From the NCBI GenBank assembly GCA_903813345.2, contig CAIIXF020000011.1:27522166-27582165 (forward strand): 60,000 nucleotides of DNA. Reading direction: 5' to 3'. A program made the translations under genes and the position numbers. The notes beneath the pieces are model-generated. The model ran no database searches, was not told the DNA's origin, and saw nothing but the letters and a program-made list of their open reading frames with translations. This DNA comes from Owenia fusiformis (Eukaryota > Annelida > Polychaeta > Sabellida > Oweniidae). Shown piece after piece: positions 1 to 11,613 of this stretch (position 1 is its first letter; each line of letters opens with the position of its first letter).

Positions 1-1
1 C

Positions 2-556
2 ATCGCGGCATGTAGTTCACATTTTCTATTACTACAAGCTTCAATAGCCACCGAGACCTTAAATGCAACAAAACAGGAGGCTTCACTTATGCAGTTTGCC
101 GCAAGAGGATCTGCTATTTTAGGAAATTTTATAGTAATTCCAGTCTCAAAGTTTGTTCCAATGCCGTTTATCGTGTTCGTGATATGCCATGCTATCGCTA
201 TAATCAACTTCATTGCAGTTGCACTGGCGTTAAAAAGTCGTATGAACTTTGCGATTCTCGGTGGTGTCTTTGATTTCTTTTTTGCCTCAATATGGGCGTC
301 TGGGATGGCATGGCCAGAGAGGTACATGGAGGTGACTGGGTCAGTCATTATGATATGTAATATAGGGAGTGGCGTAGGAGGTTCTATATTGGAATGGGGT
401 AGTGGTTTTGTATTGCAGTATCATGGGGCACAGTCAGTGATGTGGCTCTGTGCAGCGTTTGCTACTGCCTTGTGTTTATTGACAAATGTCACACAATGTG
501 TGATGTCTTACCATGGACCAAAGAAAAGACAGCTAGTCCCTATAGACATTGATTGA
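2..556 (+). CDS. MFSD4/NaGLT1-like transporter, copy A, last-exon part
   Basis: The frame is open from the window edge to a TGA at 554-556 and encodes the C-terminal half of a major-facilitator transporter (roughly TM8 to TM12 and a short basic tail ending KKRQLVPIDID). It is nearly identical to the end of the complete gene whose last exon is 40504-41474, differing at about eight residues over the last 155. The 5' exons lie outside the window. Hydrophobic stretches alternate with short loops as expected for the second six-helix bundle. The esterase exons follow 1.2 kb downstream on the same strand, the same order and spacing as in copy B. In the family (known), these are plasma-membrane sugar or organic-solute carriers; the substrate here is unknown. 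There is no frameshift or stop, so this copy may be functional. Confidence 0.8.
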   Translation: MAACSSHFLLLQASIATETLNATKQEASLMQFAARGSAILGNFIVIPVSKFVPMPFIVFVICHAIAIINFIAVALALKSRMNFAILGGVFDFFFASIWASGMAWPERYMEVTGSVIMICNIGSGVGGSILEWGSGFVLQYHGAQSVMWLCAAFATALCLLTNVTQCVMSYHGPKKRQLVPIDID

Positions 557-980
557 TATAAATGTTTTGATTTAGAACTTATTTAGTGCATCAAAACAAA
601 ATTGGTATGTACAAATACTCAAATATAAATAGGGGTCTTATTGAGCCGAGTCGACTTTTCATGGACCAATTATCATCTAATATCCAGAAATTGGGCTATA
701 TAGAGAGGCTGTAGCTATACTTGTGCAAAATAGAGCCTCAAAGTGCGCCCCTTGGTGATTGCTGAATTACCTCTTCTGTACTAAGGTTCCAATACCCCCT
801 TGAAAGGCTGAGAGTGTCAGCTTTAAGAATCTAACCTCCATTCAAATTTTTACTAAATGCACAATTAGATATTAACCCTTTCATCACCGAGAGGTTTAAG
901 AATGAGAATTCGAACATCACGCCTTCTATAAACTGTGAACAAAGTCATTGCGTAATTCACTAGCACCGCGGGCATACAAA

Positions 981-986
981 AATAAA
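981..986 (+). other. Possible polyadenylation signal, transporter copy A
   Basis: AATAAA lies about 425 bases after the stop codon of transporter copy A, in the region shared with copy B. At the matching place in copy B (about 41,898) it reads AATATA, so the canonical hexamer is not conserved. No GT-rich downstream element was clear. Confidence 0.3.
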
Positions 987-1305
987 GTGCTAGTCTTAAA
1001 ACAGCGTGTCTGTGTGTCAGGTCTATTACTTTTCATCATTGGCAAAAGGAAAATTCGTGTTACCATCCCCCAGGCGGTGGAAGATATGGCTGGATTGTGT
1101 CGTTCACACCCAATGGAACATTAAAGATTATCATATTACGGAGTTACTTATATCATATTATCCCATGGTTGCAAGGATATAGATCGAATGAATGATCAGA
1201 TAAAGATATATTTGATATGTGGATGAAGATCATATTTTAGCAAAATATTCTTACACCAAAACTTTTTTTCGCTGACGTGATGATTTCCCATCGGATAAAC
1301 TGGCA

Positions 1306-1439
1306 ATCCTATGGGTTTTCAAAAATATCAATTATATCAACTGATGGATATCAATATCTTCACTCATACACTGTGCTCACTCATGAATATGTCAATATTC
1401 ACTCATGGATATAAACGGTATTTTTCAAAACCATAGGAT
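1306..1439. mobile_element. Palindromic MITE-like element, copy A
   Basis: A 134-bp imperfect palindrome whose ends read ATCCTATGG and CCATAGGAT; the inner arms pair over most of their length. It sits between the transporter 3' end and the esterase promoter. The same element is at 42239-42372 in the duplicated block, and a relative with the same ATCCTATG ends is at 58268-58407. It has no coding capacity. No target duplication could be delimited. Confidence 0.6.
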
Positions 1440-1582
1440 ATTCCTAGCCTGATGTGGCACAAATATCAAAGCCTAATGTCAACTACTAAATGGATCAATT
1501 CGACCATGGGGTTTCAATAGATCTCTTGAAAGCCCATAATTCGACGAAAATACTACAAATATCGAAACCGACACGTCCGTCC

Positions 1583-1611
1583 GCCATCTTGAATGTGAAG
1601 GCCTTATAAAG
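1583..1611 (+). promoter_or_regulatory. Core promoter of esterase copy A (YY1-like site and TATA box)
   Basis: GCCATCTTGAA (1583-1593) matches the reverse of the YY1 consensus AAGATGGCG, and TATAAAG follows at 1605-1611. A start about 30 bases downstream would give a 5' leader of roughly 145 bases before the ATG at 1780. Both motifs and their spacing are kept in copy B (42516-42544). The functional reading is inference. Confidence 0.45.
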
Positions 1612-1779
1612 TGCGGGTGACTCGTTCGCTTTGACTCGAGGTTAGCTGTGTGTTATCTTGATAAGACCTCATACTAAAATACAAACAGCTGTTTTCTGGG
1701 TACAAAAAAATAATGTAATTTACTTTCATCAATCTACGGTTTTAGCAAATTGAAAATATACGATTAAAAAGAGAAAATA

Positions 1780-1849
1780 ATGAATCACTTTTTCTTACTA
1801 TTTCTCCTTTTATGGACAACGACAGATGCTCAGATGACTAGAAGACTTG
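1780..1849 (+). CDS. PHB depolymerase-like esterase copy A, exon 1 (signal peptide)
   Basis: The ATG opens a 23-codon exon, MNHFFLLFLLLWTTTDAQ followed by MTRRL, which is a typical secretory signal peptide with a likely cleavage after the Ala-Gln region. It ends in phase 1 at a GT donor (1850-1851). The nucleotide sequence is essentially identical to exon 1 of copy B (42713-42782). A TATA box lies 170 bases upstream. The protein is expected to be secreted. Confidence 0.7.
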
Positions 1850-1907
1850 GTAATACATCATATATTTAAAGGATCACAAGTGCAACCAATAATTTTGAAA
1901 AATGTGA

Positions 1908-2027
1908 TTTTTCTCCGATCCTCAACAACGGCGCCCGGCAGATGAGTATTTATTTTATTAAAGTCTTGATGCAATTTTGAACAAAATACTAATCGGCAGG
2001 GCGCCGGTGTTGAAAATCGGAGCAAAT
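1908..2027. repeat. Inverted repeat in esterase intron 1, copy A
   Basis: Two arms of about 40 bp (left containing CTCCGATCCTCAAC and GGCGCCCGGCAGAT, right its complement with GCCGGTGTTGAAAATCGGAG) face each other around a 40-bp loop. The counterpart in copy B is 42841-42957. It could be an old MITE or a hairpin in the pre-mRNA. Confidence 0.6.
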
Positions 2028-2191
2028 TTGACAAGGGAGGATATTGAAAAAGTACCTTTTACTTAAAATTACATTTTGATTTTTCCTAAGTGAGATAGTG
2101 GTGAGTTTGTTCATGGGCAAAGCCCATAGTTTGTTCCAAGAATATTGCTAAGCTGTTCAATATACTGTTTACAGTTAACAGTATGTTTCAG

Positions 2192-2314
2192 AGGGGTACA
2201 ATATAGACCGGAATCAGATATCTGTGGCTGGGCTCAGTTCAGGAGCAGCTTTCGCCCATCAGATGCATGTTATTCACTCAGCAACATTTATCGGAGCGGG
2301 CATATTTGCTGGCA
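2192..2314 (+). CDS. PHB depolymerase-like esterase copy A, exon 2 (nucleophile exon)
   Basis: The exon is bounded by a TTCAG acceptor (2187-2191) and a consensus GTAAGT donor at 2315. It is phase 1 at both ends and encodes EGYNIDRNQISVAG, then the G-L-S-S-G nucleophile elbow, then AAFAHQMHVIHSATFIGAGIFAG. The strand-turn-helix pattern ISVAGLSSGAAFAHQ is characteristic of PHB depolymerase/feruloyl-esterase-type alpha/beta hydrolases. Identical boundaries occur in copy B (43126-43248). No exons 3 and 4 follow here: the downstream intron runs into a transporter fragment at 2843. Copy A is therefore truncated unless it splices to distant exons, which I consider unlikely. Confidence 0.75.
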
Positions 2315-2842
2315 GTAAGTGGAATACTGTACTCTTATTTTGAAATTAATTATAAACAACACGCTACATACGTATGTGACACTTTAAGGCTACTCATTAT
2401 AGAAAATTCACACATAGCTAGGCAAGGTGTGTCCGATTCCAGCCAATCCGAACAGAGTATTCCCATCATGAACCGTGTGTGAAGTATCAATAACGCATTT
2501 TGTTGTGTACAGTTGCTACAGCGCTGGTTGCTGAGCGATTGAGATTGAAATTGAGTTTTCCAATACTTGACCCTTGCAAAAGGTTTCATTGAAAATATGT
2601 TCCTTTAGTGATTTTGTATCTTTTAGGTGATTTTATAGAAAATATTTTGCAATGTGTGAAAATAATTTAAGCCCTAGACACAATGCATAGTGGCTGCTTC
2701 AACATCCAGAATTGGAAACAATATATCTTCGTGGAATGGTTCAGCACACAATTGCACTGTATCCAAGGCTTAAATCCTTTAGCAGCGTGTAACAATGTGG
2801 TGTATTATAACTGCCACTCTAGCAAGAAAAAAATACTTGAAA
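2315..2842 (+). other. Esterase intron 2 remnant ending at a duplication junction
   Basis: Positions 2315 to about 2350 match the start of intron 2 of copy B (43249-43290), while 2363-2842 match its far end (54556-55053). The 11.3 kb between those two stretches is missing here. At 2842/2843 the intron sequence stops and continues as the interior of a transporter exon (matches from about 40883), sharing only the two bases AT at the join. The short open frames here are not conserved and are taken as noise. Confidence 0.75.
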
Positions 2843-3524
2843 AATCTTGATGACGTGTATGTTCCTGTACTTCTCAATCAACGGGGCGTGTAGTTCACAT
2901 TTTCAATTACTACAAGCTTCAATAGCCACCGAGACCTTAAATGCAACAAAACAGGAGGCTTCACTCATGCAGTTTGCCGCAAGAGGATCTGCGATTTTAG
3001 GAAATTTTATAGTAATTCCAGTCTCAAAGTTTGTTCCAATGCCGTTTATCGTGTTCGTACAATGCCATGCTATCGCCATAATCAACTTCATTGCAGTTGC
3101 ACTGGCTTTAAAAAGTCGTATGAACTTTGCGGTTCTCGGTGGTGTCTTTGATTTCTTCTTTGCCTCAATATGGGCGTCTGGAATGGCATGGCCGGAGAGG
3201 TACATTGATGTGACTGGTTCAGCCATTATATGGAACATTGGGTGTGTCCTTGGAAACGCTATAATGGAATGGGGTAGTGGTTACATATTGCAGTATCATG
3301 GGGCGCAGTCAGTAATGTGGCTCTGCGCAGCGTTTGCTATTTCCTTGTGTTTGTTGATATACTTCACACAATGTGTGATGTCTAACCATGGACCAAAGAA
3401 AAGGCCCAAGGTCCAATATTTCACTATATTGCCCGCAGAAATGACGTTATTAGTATTATTAGTACCACCGTTAACGACCAGGACTGAAACAGCAAGAAAA
3501 TCTTACGCACTGAACGATGTCTAG
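2843..3524 (+). pseudogene. Truncated MFSD4-like transporter fragment (third copy)
   Basis: From 2843 the sequence matches the middle of the transporter's last exon (CTTGATGACGTGTATG, as at 40887) and stays in frame to about 3403. It has no splice acceptor and no upstream exons, so translation could only begin at an internal Met. It is more diverged than copies A and B (for example VQCHAIAI, RYIDVTGSAIIWNIG, LCLLIYFTQC). After the conserved GPKKR it departs into an unrelated tail of about 39 codons ending KSYALNDV before TAG. The frame is intact despite both breakpoints, so the fragment may be young or under some constraint; I call it a pseudogene fragment. Confidence 0.7.
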
Positions 3525-4090
3525 TTTCCCGGGGAAAATTGCCGGTCGTTAAATGCATTCTCGACCGGTCTGAAATGCATTCTTGACCATCACTATGATG
3601 TCACATATTGCTCAGGTCGATATAGTAAAATGAACGCCTTCTAAACTAGCACTAAACCCCCTAGAACTGGCCCGGCAAGGTGGTAATAATATCTATTAAT
3701 TCTGTACGTCTTTTGAATTAACAATATGTAGATAGATATATCAAAAGATTGTGAATTAACCCCATTATCCCTGCCCAATAACCAGGAGGAGGGGGGTTGA
3801 GGTTCAAACCAACCTCTCCCTGTGGCCAAAAATTCTTTCAAAATCATAGTCTTTCACCATTTGAGCACTTTTCGAGAGATTTTTGGTCAAAGTTGTGAGA
3901 TGTGACCCCCCCCCCCCCCCTGACGACCCATTCATGAGTCATAACAAGGGACAAATCTGTTTTACCTTCAATGTAAAGGGCGTTATGTGTTATTCATTTT
4001 ACATGTGTAATATAAGGTCAAGATAATGCGAAGGTCAGGCTCCTTTAACGGAGCCTTTAATTTTTTTGTTTTCCATCTCAATCGTGCAAT
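3525..4090. other. Non-coding, with a degraded GTAGCCAGG-type repeat
   Basis: No gene seen. Positions about 3780-3920 (TGGCCAAAAATTCTTTCAAA, then TGAGCACTT, then a run of about 14 C) resemble the interior of the MITE at 7606-7816, so this is probably a decayed copy of that family. Confidence 0.5.
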
Positions 4091-4095
4091 AATTG

Positions 4096-5965
4096 CAGGG
4101 TTCGTACACCTTTTTCAAAATGAAATTCCCTGACATTTCCCTGACATTTCCAGGCAGAAAAGTAAATTTCCAGATCAATTTTTGCTTGTATCGCCTCCGA
4201 AAAATCTCAATAATTGAATCATTTAGAGGTCAAGACCTATTATGAAACCTTACTTTAGTACCATTTCTTATGACTTAACCTTACTTCTACAAGCCGTCTT
4301 ATTCACCCATTTATTCCTGATACATTATATTTTCAATTTTACATATTTTATGTTGCATAATATTTTTTATTTTTTCGATTTTTTAGGGGTTTGCATTACC
4401 AAAAGTGAAGTGAAACCAAAGAGGGGGGGTCAAGGGGGGGAGGTCACCCCCGGAATTTTTTTAAAATTTACATTGTATATGGTGCTTTCTAAGCATTTCA
4501 AACAATGATTTGTGAATGTTTTGTTATGAATCCAAATCACAACTGAAACTTAAATGATGATCAAAAATCATACTAGAAAAATAGCAACTCCCTTGAGGGG
4601 CAATTCACACCTTTTTTGTTGAATACTGATCTGTGTGAATATTATATGTAAAGCAATTACCTGGCATTACTATTGTTTTCTCCCTTTTGGGAAAATCTAC
4701 ACCAAAACATGATACCATGATATTAAAAATTCCTTCTCAAGTAGCGTCACTATAAGGCACAGGCATATGATACCAAATCAAATAATCGGTTTTTGTGTTA
4801 GCAACAACCATTTTGAAAATTTCTTATTGTACAGAGTCTTGTGGTCAGTACAATTAACCTGAATCAAATCTTACAACTACTATTAGAGCCATCAAAAATT
4901 ATAATTATTACGGATATTCAAAAGTGGTGACCATATTTGAGAGATTCCTTCTTAAACAGAAATTTTGTGAAAAATGTTGGCCATTTTAAATTTGGAGGCC
5001 ATCTTGAAAATTTCTTCTTGAGCAGAGTTCCTTTGTCCCTAAGGCATCGTCACATTAAATTTGAGCTAAAGTAAAACTCTGCGTTCATCTTTACATGAAG
5101 AAAAGTTCTTCTTTTGATTCTGAGTTATTTCCTCCTGTTCCCGTAAAATGACCAAATCCAAAAACTGTTAATAAAGTTTTCAAAAAAATGGCGAAAGTGT
5201 CTTCTTGAGCAGAGAATAGTAATATAAAATTTGAACCAAATCTGTCAACTGATATCTGAGTTATCGCCCTGACAGATGGACAGATGAATAGACGGACTAA
5301 TTGAAAGCTGAGAAACTGTCATTTTGTCAGATTCACCCTCGTTTTATCAGAATTTGTTGAAATTTTGAGTAATCGTCCTCAATTTTTATACTATACATAC
5401 GCTATGATCAGATGTAACCATCGACCATGAAATTAGCGGATCGTGACCTATGACTTTGCAATCTTTTCGTTCAGAGTAATCGTCTTGTTCAGCGGGCCAA
5501 TGAAAATTTGTCTCTTCCAAAGCGATACAACATGGGAGATTTTTATGTAAATTACCATCTGAAAGACTAACTTACTACATGGAAAAGCATAATTGTATAT
5601 GAACCATCTATACATACACTGTTATCATGTTATGTATGTTTATTATTCGGTTTCAGTATAATGTTCACACTGTTCTTACAAATAGACAAGACATCAACCC
5701 TGATGAAAAGATATCCAATTTGTGGAAACAAATAAATGTTAGATTTTGGATTTCATTGATTTGTCATTGCCCTAAAATGTATTTTGCTGGAACATTATTT
5801 TTTCAGCACTACAAAATTCCCTGACATTTCCCTGACATATCTACTGATTCAAAATTCCCTGACATTTTTGGCCCTTTTTGACCCAATTTTAAATTTCCCT
5901 GACATTTCCAGCACCTGGAAAAATAAATCAATTTCCCTGACATTTCCAGGTGTGTACGAACCCTG
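4096..5965. mobile_element. Non-autonomous TIR element with repeated CCCTGACATTTCC motifs
   Basis: The ends are CAGGGTTCGTACAC and its inverse GTGTACGAACCCTG, flanked by the direct repeat AATTG (4091-4095 and 5966-5970). Both subterminal zones carry repeats of CCCTGACATTTCC (two copies near 4128-4155; at least five across 5817-5948), a pattern typical of transposase-binding subterminal repeats. CAGGG ends suggest a hAT relationship, although hAT normally makes 8-bp duplications, so the class is uncertain. No transposase is present; the open frames inside are short and unconserved. An internal stretch (4810-5290) is itself a loose repeat of AAAATTTCTTCTTGAGCAGAG. Confidence 0.75.
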
Positions 5966-5970
5966 AATTG

Positions 5971-7600
5971 GCTCAACATAAGAGTAAATAACTCGATTTT
6001 GAAAGCCAGGGTTTCATTTTTATCTACAAAATCGTATTTCGCGGTTAATTGTTTCAACCACACACGGCATGAAATCAGTTTTGCCACGAAAACAGACTAG
6101 TGCTAACTTTATATCCCCGATATCATGATAAAATGAATTTTTGGGAATTGTTGATGGTTCACCATCGTAAAGTTTGGCTTTCATACGATAGGATAGCATT
6201 AATATCATTCTCTAAATCGAGTAAAATGGTTTGAATACAACTTTAAATGGGCTTTCTGACTTTAATAACCTTCACTAAATGGCTTAGTGTCTCGGGAACA
6301 TTTTTGGTCACGTTGTCATTCCCGGATGCCCAAACATCTTAACACAAACGTACTCGAATGATCTTGATTGGACATCACATGGTGCAGAGAAATAGTAATT
6401 TTACTAAGTGGCTATGAAAAATAAAAATAAAAATTTGTCATAATGCACATATACATAAACACATGACCTTTCATGTTATATAATGTACAATGGACACATG
6501 CACTGTGTAAAATAACGAATATTGCTTGCAAATAACGAGCAATTCTAGTGGTTATTTGCTTCAAATTGCATGTTATAACCAGTAATCATCACTGACAGAA
6601 CGCAGACAATAACTGCATATATGGAACACACATATATGCAGCTGCATATAACAAACATCCATGGAGAATACTGACTGCATATACGGGTACTGTCACTGAG
6701 TATATTTGCTTATATTCAGACATACTTTGCATATTTGCTGTGTACTTGTGATTATATGCAGCGCTGAAACTGCATATACCTGCTTATTTGGGATAAACAA
6801 ATATAAGCAGTTGAGTATACTATATATATATATAAAAATTAAAACTGATTATATTTGCATATGATCTGCATATATGCCACTTTTCATGAGTATTTCTGCA
6901 TATTTTGAGATAAGTAATATGCAGCATGTGAGTATATTGAGACATGCACAAGAATATAAACTAACTACATTAGCATATATAGAGTCAAGATCGGTATGTT
7001 TGACATATTCGTGCTTATTTAGGAGGACTGGTAGACGCTGTTTTGTGAATTGGGCATAAACATCTGTTAATGTAAATTCCTATTTATGAGCATTTGAGTG
7101 TTGTAGCTATAGGTTTGGTTTACTGTACTTGTTTTTGGGGGTAAGAGATTTGAAAAAATTGCACATAAACAGCTTTTACGTTTTTTATAATTTATTTTAA
7201 ATTTTTTTAGATTTCTATGTACAGAGTAGGCCAATTCGACGACCTCTATAAGTAATAACTTCAAATAGTATACATGTCATGATATAGGGAGAAAATCATT
7301 GTTACAACTTATTAGCCCCGTGAAATAATATTGCTTGAAGATGGGAATGTTTTGATCCACCTTTCATATCGCTTGATACATATATAGACATATTTACATT
7401 GCACTGTAATTATATTTCTTCCTTTAAATGATACATATTATTGTAGGCAAAAATATGAATGCCTATTTCTAATCATTGAAAATTATATTCTCTCTCGAAT
7501 GATAAGCCTAATAATGATTTTACTTTTAAATGGATTTACTCATTATGTTTTGGCCAAAGCTGTATACTGCTAAATATATATTTACATTGCATTGTACATG
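5971..7600. other. Gene-free AT-rich stretch with TGCATAT-rich zone
   Basis: No gene recognised. Between about 6600 and 6920 the words CTGCATATA, TATATGCAG and GAGTATATT recur on both strands with a short AT microsatellite near 6820. A similar style of sequence (GAGTATT, TATATGCAG) recurs at 11090-11345, so the two may be remnants of one repeat family. The rest is plain AT-rich DNA. Confidence 0.4.
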
Positions 7601-7605
7601 ATGTA

Positions 7606-7816
7606 CAGGCCCGTAGCCAGGGGGGGGGGTTCGCAGGGTTCGGGCGAACCCCCCCCCCCTGGCCAAAAATTCTTTCAAAATCATGCAGTTTTTGACCATT
7701 TTGAGCACTTGTCTAGTGATTTTAGCCTAATTTGGGCCAAAATTGTCAAATGTGAACCCCCCCTGGAAATTTTTGAAAATTGAACCCCCCCTTGGCAAAT
7801 CCTGGCTACGGGCCTG
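7606..7816. mobile_element. MITE with perfect 16-bp TIRs (CAGGCCCGTAGCCAGG)
   Basis: CAGGCCCGTAGCCAGG at the left and CCTGGCTACGGGCCTG at the right are perfect inverse complements. They are flanked by ATGTA on both sides (7601-7605, 7817-7821). The interior has G/C homopolymer tracts and a palindromic TTCG/CGAA core. Relatives: 32434-32595 and fragments near 3780-3920, 10712, 28860-28935 and 32680-32766. It is non-coding. Confidence 0.8.
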
Positions 7817-7821
7817 ATGTA

Positions 7822-10800
7822 ACATTATATTTCTATCTTTAAAATGGTGCGAACTAATGCTCCAAATCAATATACGCATATTGCTCAATCTTGAAAACGG
7901 TGTTTTTTGTAGCAAGATATGGCCTGTCTTCCGGTAGCAAATTCTCGTACGATATCGAATTCTGCTTTCTCCATTCAAACTCCTTTCTTCTTCATCCTAG
8001 TGTCTTCTACACGTTTCTCAATATCTATGTAAATGCAGCTATCACATGGATTCTATTTTGCGGGAAATTTGACACTGCACACAAAGACACTGCTCTGAAG
8101 ACACTCCTCTGAAGATACAAAGACACTGCTGTGTATTTTAATCAATGATACAAAGACATTAGTTTATAGCATACTGTTCAGCCATACAGTATCATGGACC
8201 TTCCAAGACAATCAATTTATTAAATTATCAAGATCAATGCCAAATCTTATGTTTACAACAATTTGCCAGGTGTCTTTATTGTGTTTTGTTTTCATTATCA
8301 AACTCAATCAGCTATCCATTAAGGGAAATAAAAAGCAAGCTAAAGTTTCACTTACGAGAGGCTTCGTCGTGTTCCTGGGTCTGGCGTGGAGCAAATGGCT
8401 GACTGGCTAAATTGCGCCATGGGCTTCTAATCAAAAGCCCATGATTGCGCCAATGTGTAGACATTCTCACAGTATGGCTTTATGATTATTTACTACTCAA
8501 CAGACATTGGTCATTTGGCAAGCTTAATGTTTCCCTGTCAACCACCTGTGTGCGTGTCACGTACGATTATTACTTGCGCATCATAGCTCGGAGACATGCA
8601 GCCTGCTCAATATCCACCCCCTCATTTTTAGTTATTCAATAACAAAATATATTGTTAAAACATAAATACTGCATAAATACTAAATTCTGCAACATTTTGC
8701 TGCTATTGAACAGTCATAATGCTGTTTTGATGAACCCATGATTTGACATCTCTAATAAGTAATCTAAACATAAACAATTACTAATTACCTGACACAATTG
8801 CACATAGTGGCCGGATGTTTGGAGAAGCACCTTGATAGTTGAAACCAGGAATTGTTTTGAATGGTATTTGTGATTAGTATAGAATTACCTTTTCATTCTT
8901 AGCATTCAAAATACAAACTAATAATTCACTTTTTGATGTATTCAGTTTTAATTCAAATAACAAGCTTATTCACAGTAAATCTGAATGACATTCTGATGAT
9001 TTAAGAATTGTATTAATCTTGCGTCAAGATCATTGACCCCCTCCCGACATAATACATGTATTTCTTTAATAATCTGCAATCAAGAAAGCCATTCACCATG
9101 ATTTAAGTAGAACATATTATTAAAGCTCTATTTTAGACATTCAATCAATTTAAATCAATCAAGGTTGAATGCGATTGCATACATGTATTTGCAGATGTAG
9201 TGTATTTTACTCACATTTTCACATAATAAGAGCTGTCATTTGACATGTAATACTGAGTTTTCAATATTTTGATACAATTGTTTATTATTTTGCGATAATT
9301 AAAGCTTTAATCGGGGATAGAGATTTCGACAAAGTACACATACATTTAGTATTACAAGTCAAAAACCTTTTTTACTTTACATCATAATCCCGGGATCATA
9401 ATTTACTAGGAACCCAGATGCTAGAGGAAGCAGAAGATAAACTCACATCAAATACGCTAAATGAAATTATTGAAAATATAATTGGTATTAAAATTCTCAA
9501 TATTTTATTTCAACAAATGCCTTGATCTCAGATATTACTTTCCCATGGATTTAAAAATCATCCCAGAACTAATTATAGGTAACACCATTGTGCACAAGCC
9601 GTCTGATTGCATTACTGGCTAAAATAACATCCTTAGAAGTGAACAATCCAAACATCTGATAATAATGTAGCTAAAGTTCCCCCTCCCGGTATCCATGCCC
9701 ACCTTGTTCAGTTGTATCCTTAAAATGTTCTGAATTTAAAAGAAATTTAATTATACAATGTAGCACGGGGATTTAGAAAAACTGGCTATATAAATTAATC
9801 CATTTAATTATAACAAACGGATTAATATCAGTGAGAACTTAACTCATTTGCAAGAATTGAATAATTAGGGATTAAAGTTTTGTGAATGTATTTGGGAATG
9901 GAAAACAAAGCAAGGTCCAATTCAAAATAGAAACAAGGGTATCTCTGATCAGGTTTTGTCTCTTAATTCTCATATTATCAAGTTATCAAAAAAAGATATT
10001 TTGATTCACAAAACTGCACCGAAACATTGAAAAGTACACGAAGGCAACCGCATTTGCAATCTATAGTTCTCAAAAAGCAGGGTTATTAAAAGCCAGTTTC
10101 AAACTGAAGTTAAAAAGCCGGTTTTTGAAACCCAGTTCCTAAAATTCAAATTAGAATACTATCTTTCTTTTCTATTTAAACTTAAATCAATTTATTATAA
10201 ACAAACTATCCCGGGCAAACTATGACCAAGTGCATCGGGAATACAAAACTCCTGTAAATGAGTTATATAAGACAATGAAATCAACGCTGATTGAAACATA
10301 AACACTATAAAATGATTTAATCTTCTTTCGATTCCATTACCTGTCATATTTTTTTCTAAATACCGGCTTTACCGTGAGGAATTTAACATGGGCTTTAATT
10401 CAAAGGCAAGAATCACTTATTAAGCGGATTAAAAGATGTTGGACGTCGCTCCTGTGATTTATATTTTATGGTTCTGAATTGATGTGCAGATTTTAAATGC
10501 AATCGAAAACATGACCAAAAGAGTCTAGACTACCATTTGCTTTGATCATGGGGAATGGAAAACAAAGCAGCGATTTGAAAAAGTAAACAATTGAATTCCT
10601 ATGCATAATCCATGATTTAATACGAACGGTGGTAACAGGTTGTTAAATTATAATACCTTCTCAGGAAGAATTAGGTTGCATTGACTCTAAAAGTAGAGAT
10701 AACAAGTTCAGCGGTGTAGCCAGCTATCCGTCGGGGGGGGGGCGATCTCCATTAAAAACATGGGTTTGCACAAGTATTCTTTATTAGCAACTTATTGATT

Positions 10801-11609
10801 ACAAGGAAGATCTCTCTTTTCCGGTGTGACTTAAAAGGTGTCGAAAAATCACAATTATAGTAAAAATAGATTATTTCGAAATCCATCCTGTAGTCGCTTA
10901 TTATACACAGGTAAAGTCATATTCATAAAGAACTACGGTACTTACATTCTTTAGTTGTGTTGTTTTATCATGCTTAATAGAAAAATACGCACAAATAGTT
11001 CGTTATTTATTTGTATGCTCAGTTATAAGAGGAGTAGAGCAACTTAGAAATAGCTTAATATAGTCAGAAAGAGGCAATTATAATGTGTGACTATATTGCA
11101 CACTTACAGAGTATTGCGTTTGCATATATTTGAGTATTCTTAACTCCACGTATAATCAGTGCTTATTTGTGCTGTTCTACAAATAAAGAGGAGCAATACT
11201 TGAATATACAGAGTGTTCCATATATGCAGCGAGTATTGTCTCTGTACTGTCTCTGTTTATATGTGCTGAGTATTTTTGCTGATTACTGCACATTACAAGA
11301 GATTCTTACAAATAGACACTGCTTATAACAAAGCAATATTCTCTATTTCATATAGTGATGGTTTTGCAACGTGTACATGTACGTTTGTTACTTATCATAA
11401 AAACGTGTATATGAAACATCGTGTAAGCTCCTTACATTAGTACTTAATGTCAAATTCGATCTTGTCAACATCAAGGTACGCCACCTTTTATCAATTAAGT
11501 CATTGGACTTTGTTGGGTCAGGATAACCAGAAATGTCAAAAGCAAATATATCATTTTGCCAATATACTCCTCTGAATAGGCAACTTGACTTGTTTTTTTC
11601 TTCATATAC
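7822..11609. other. Gene-free AT-rich interval
   Basis: No convincing coding region, RNA gene or intact mobile element seen. Minor items: a short hairpin GGGCTT/AAGCCC near 8424-8450 inside a direct repeat of TTGCGCCA; GGGAATGGAAAACAAAGCA occurring at about 9893 and 10552; a fragment of a GTAGCCAG repeat with a G run near 10712-10745; a GAGTATT/TATATGCAG zone at 11090-11345. Confidence 0.4.
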
Positions 11610-11613
11610 TTAA

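Noticed and set aside
4242-4508. 88-codon hydrophobic frame
   Set aside because: Low-complexity AT-rich translation inside a non-autonomous element, no family signature.
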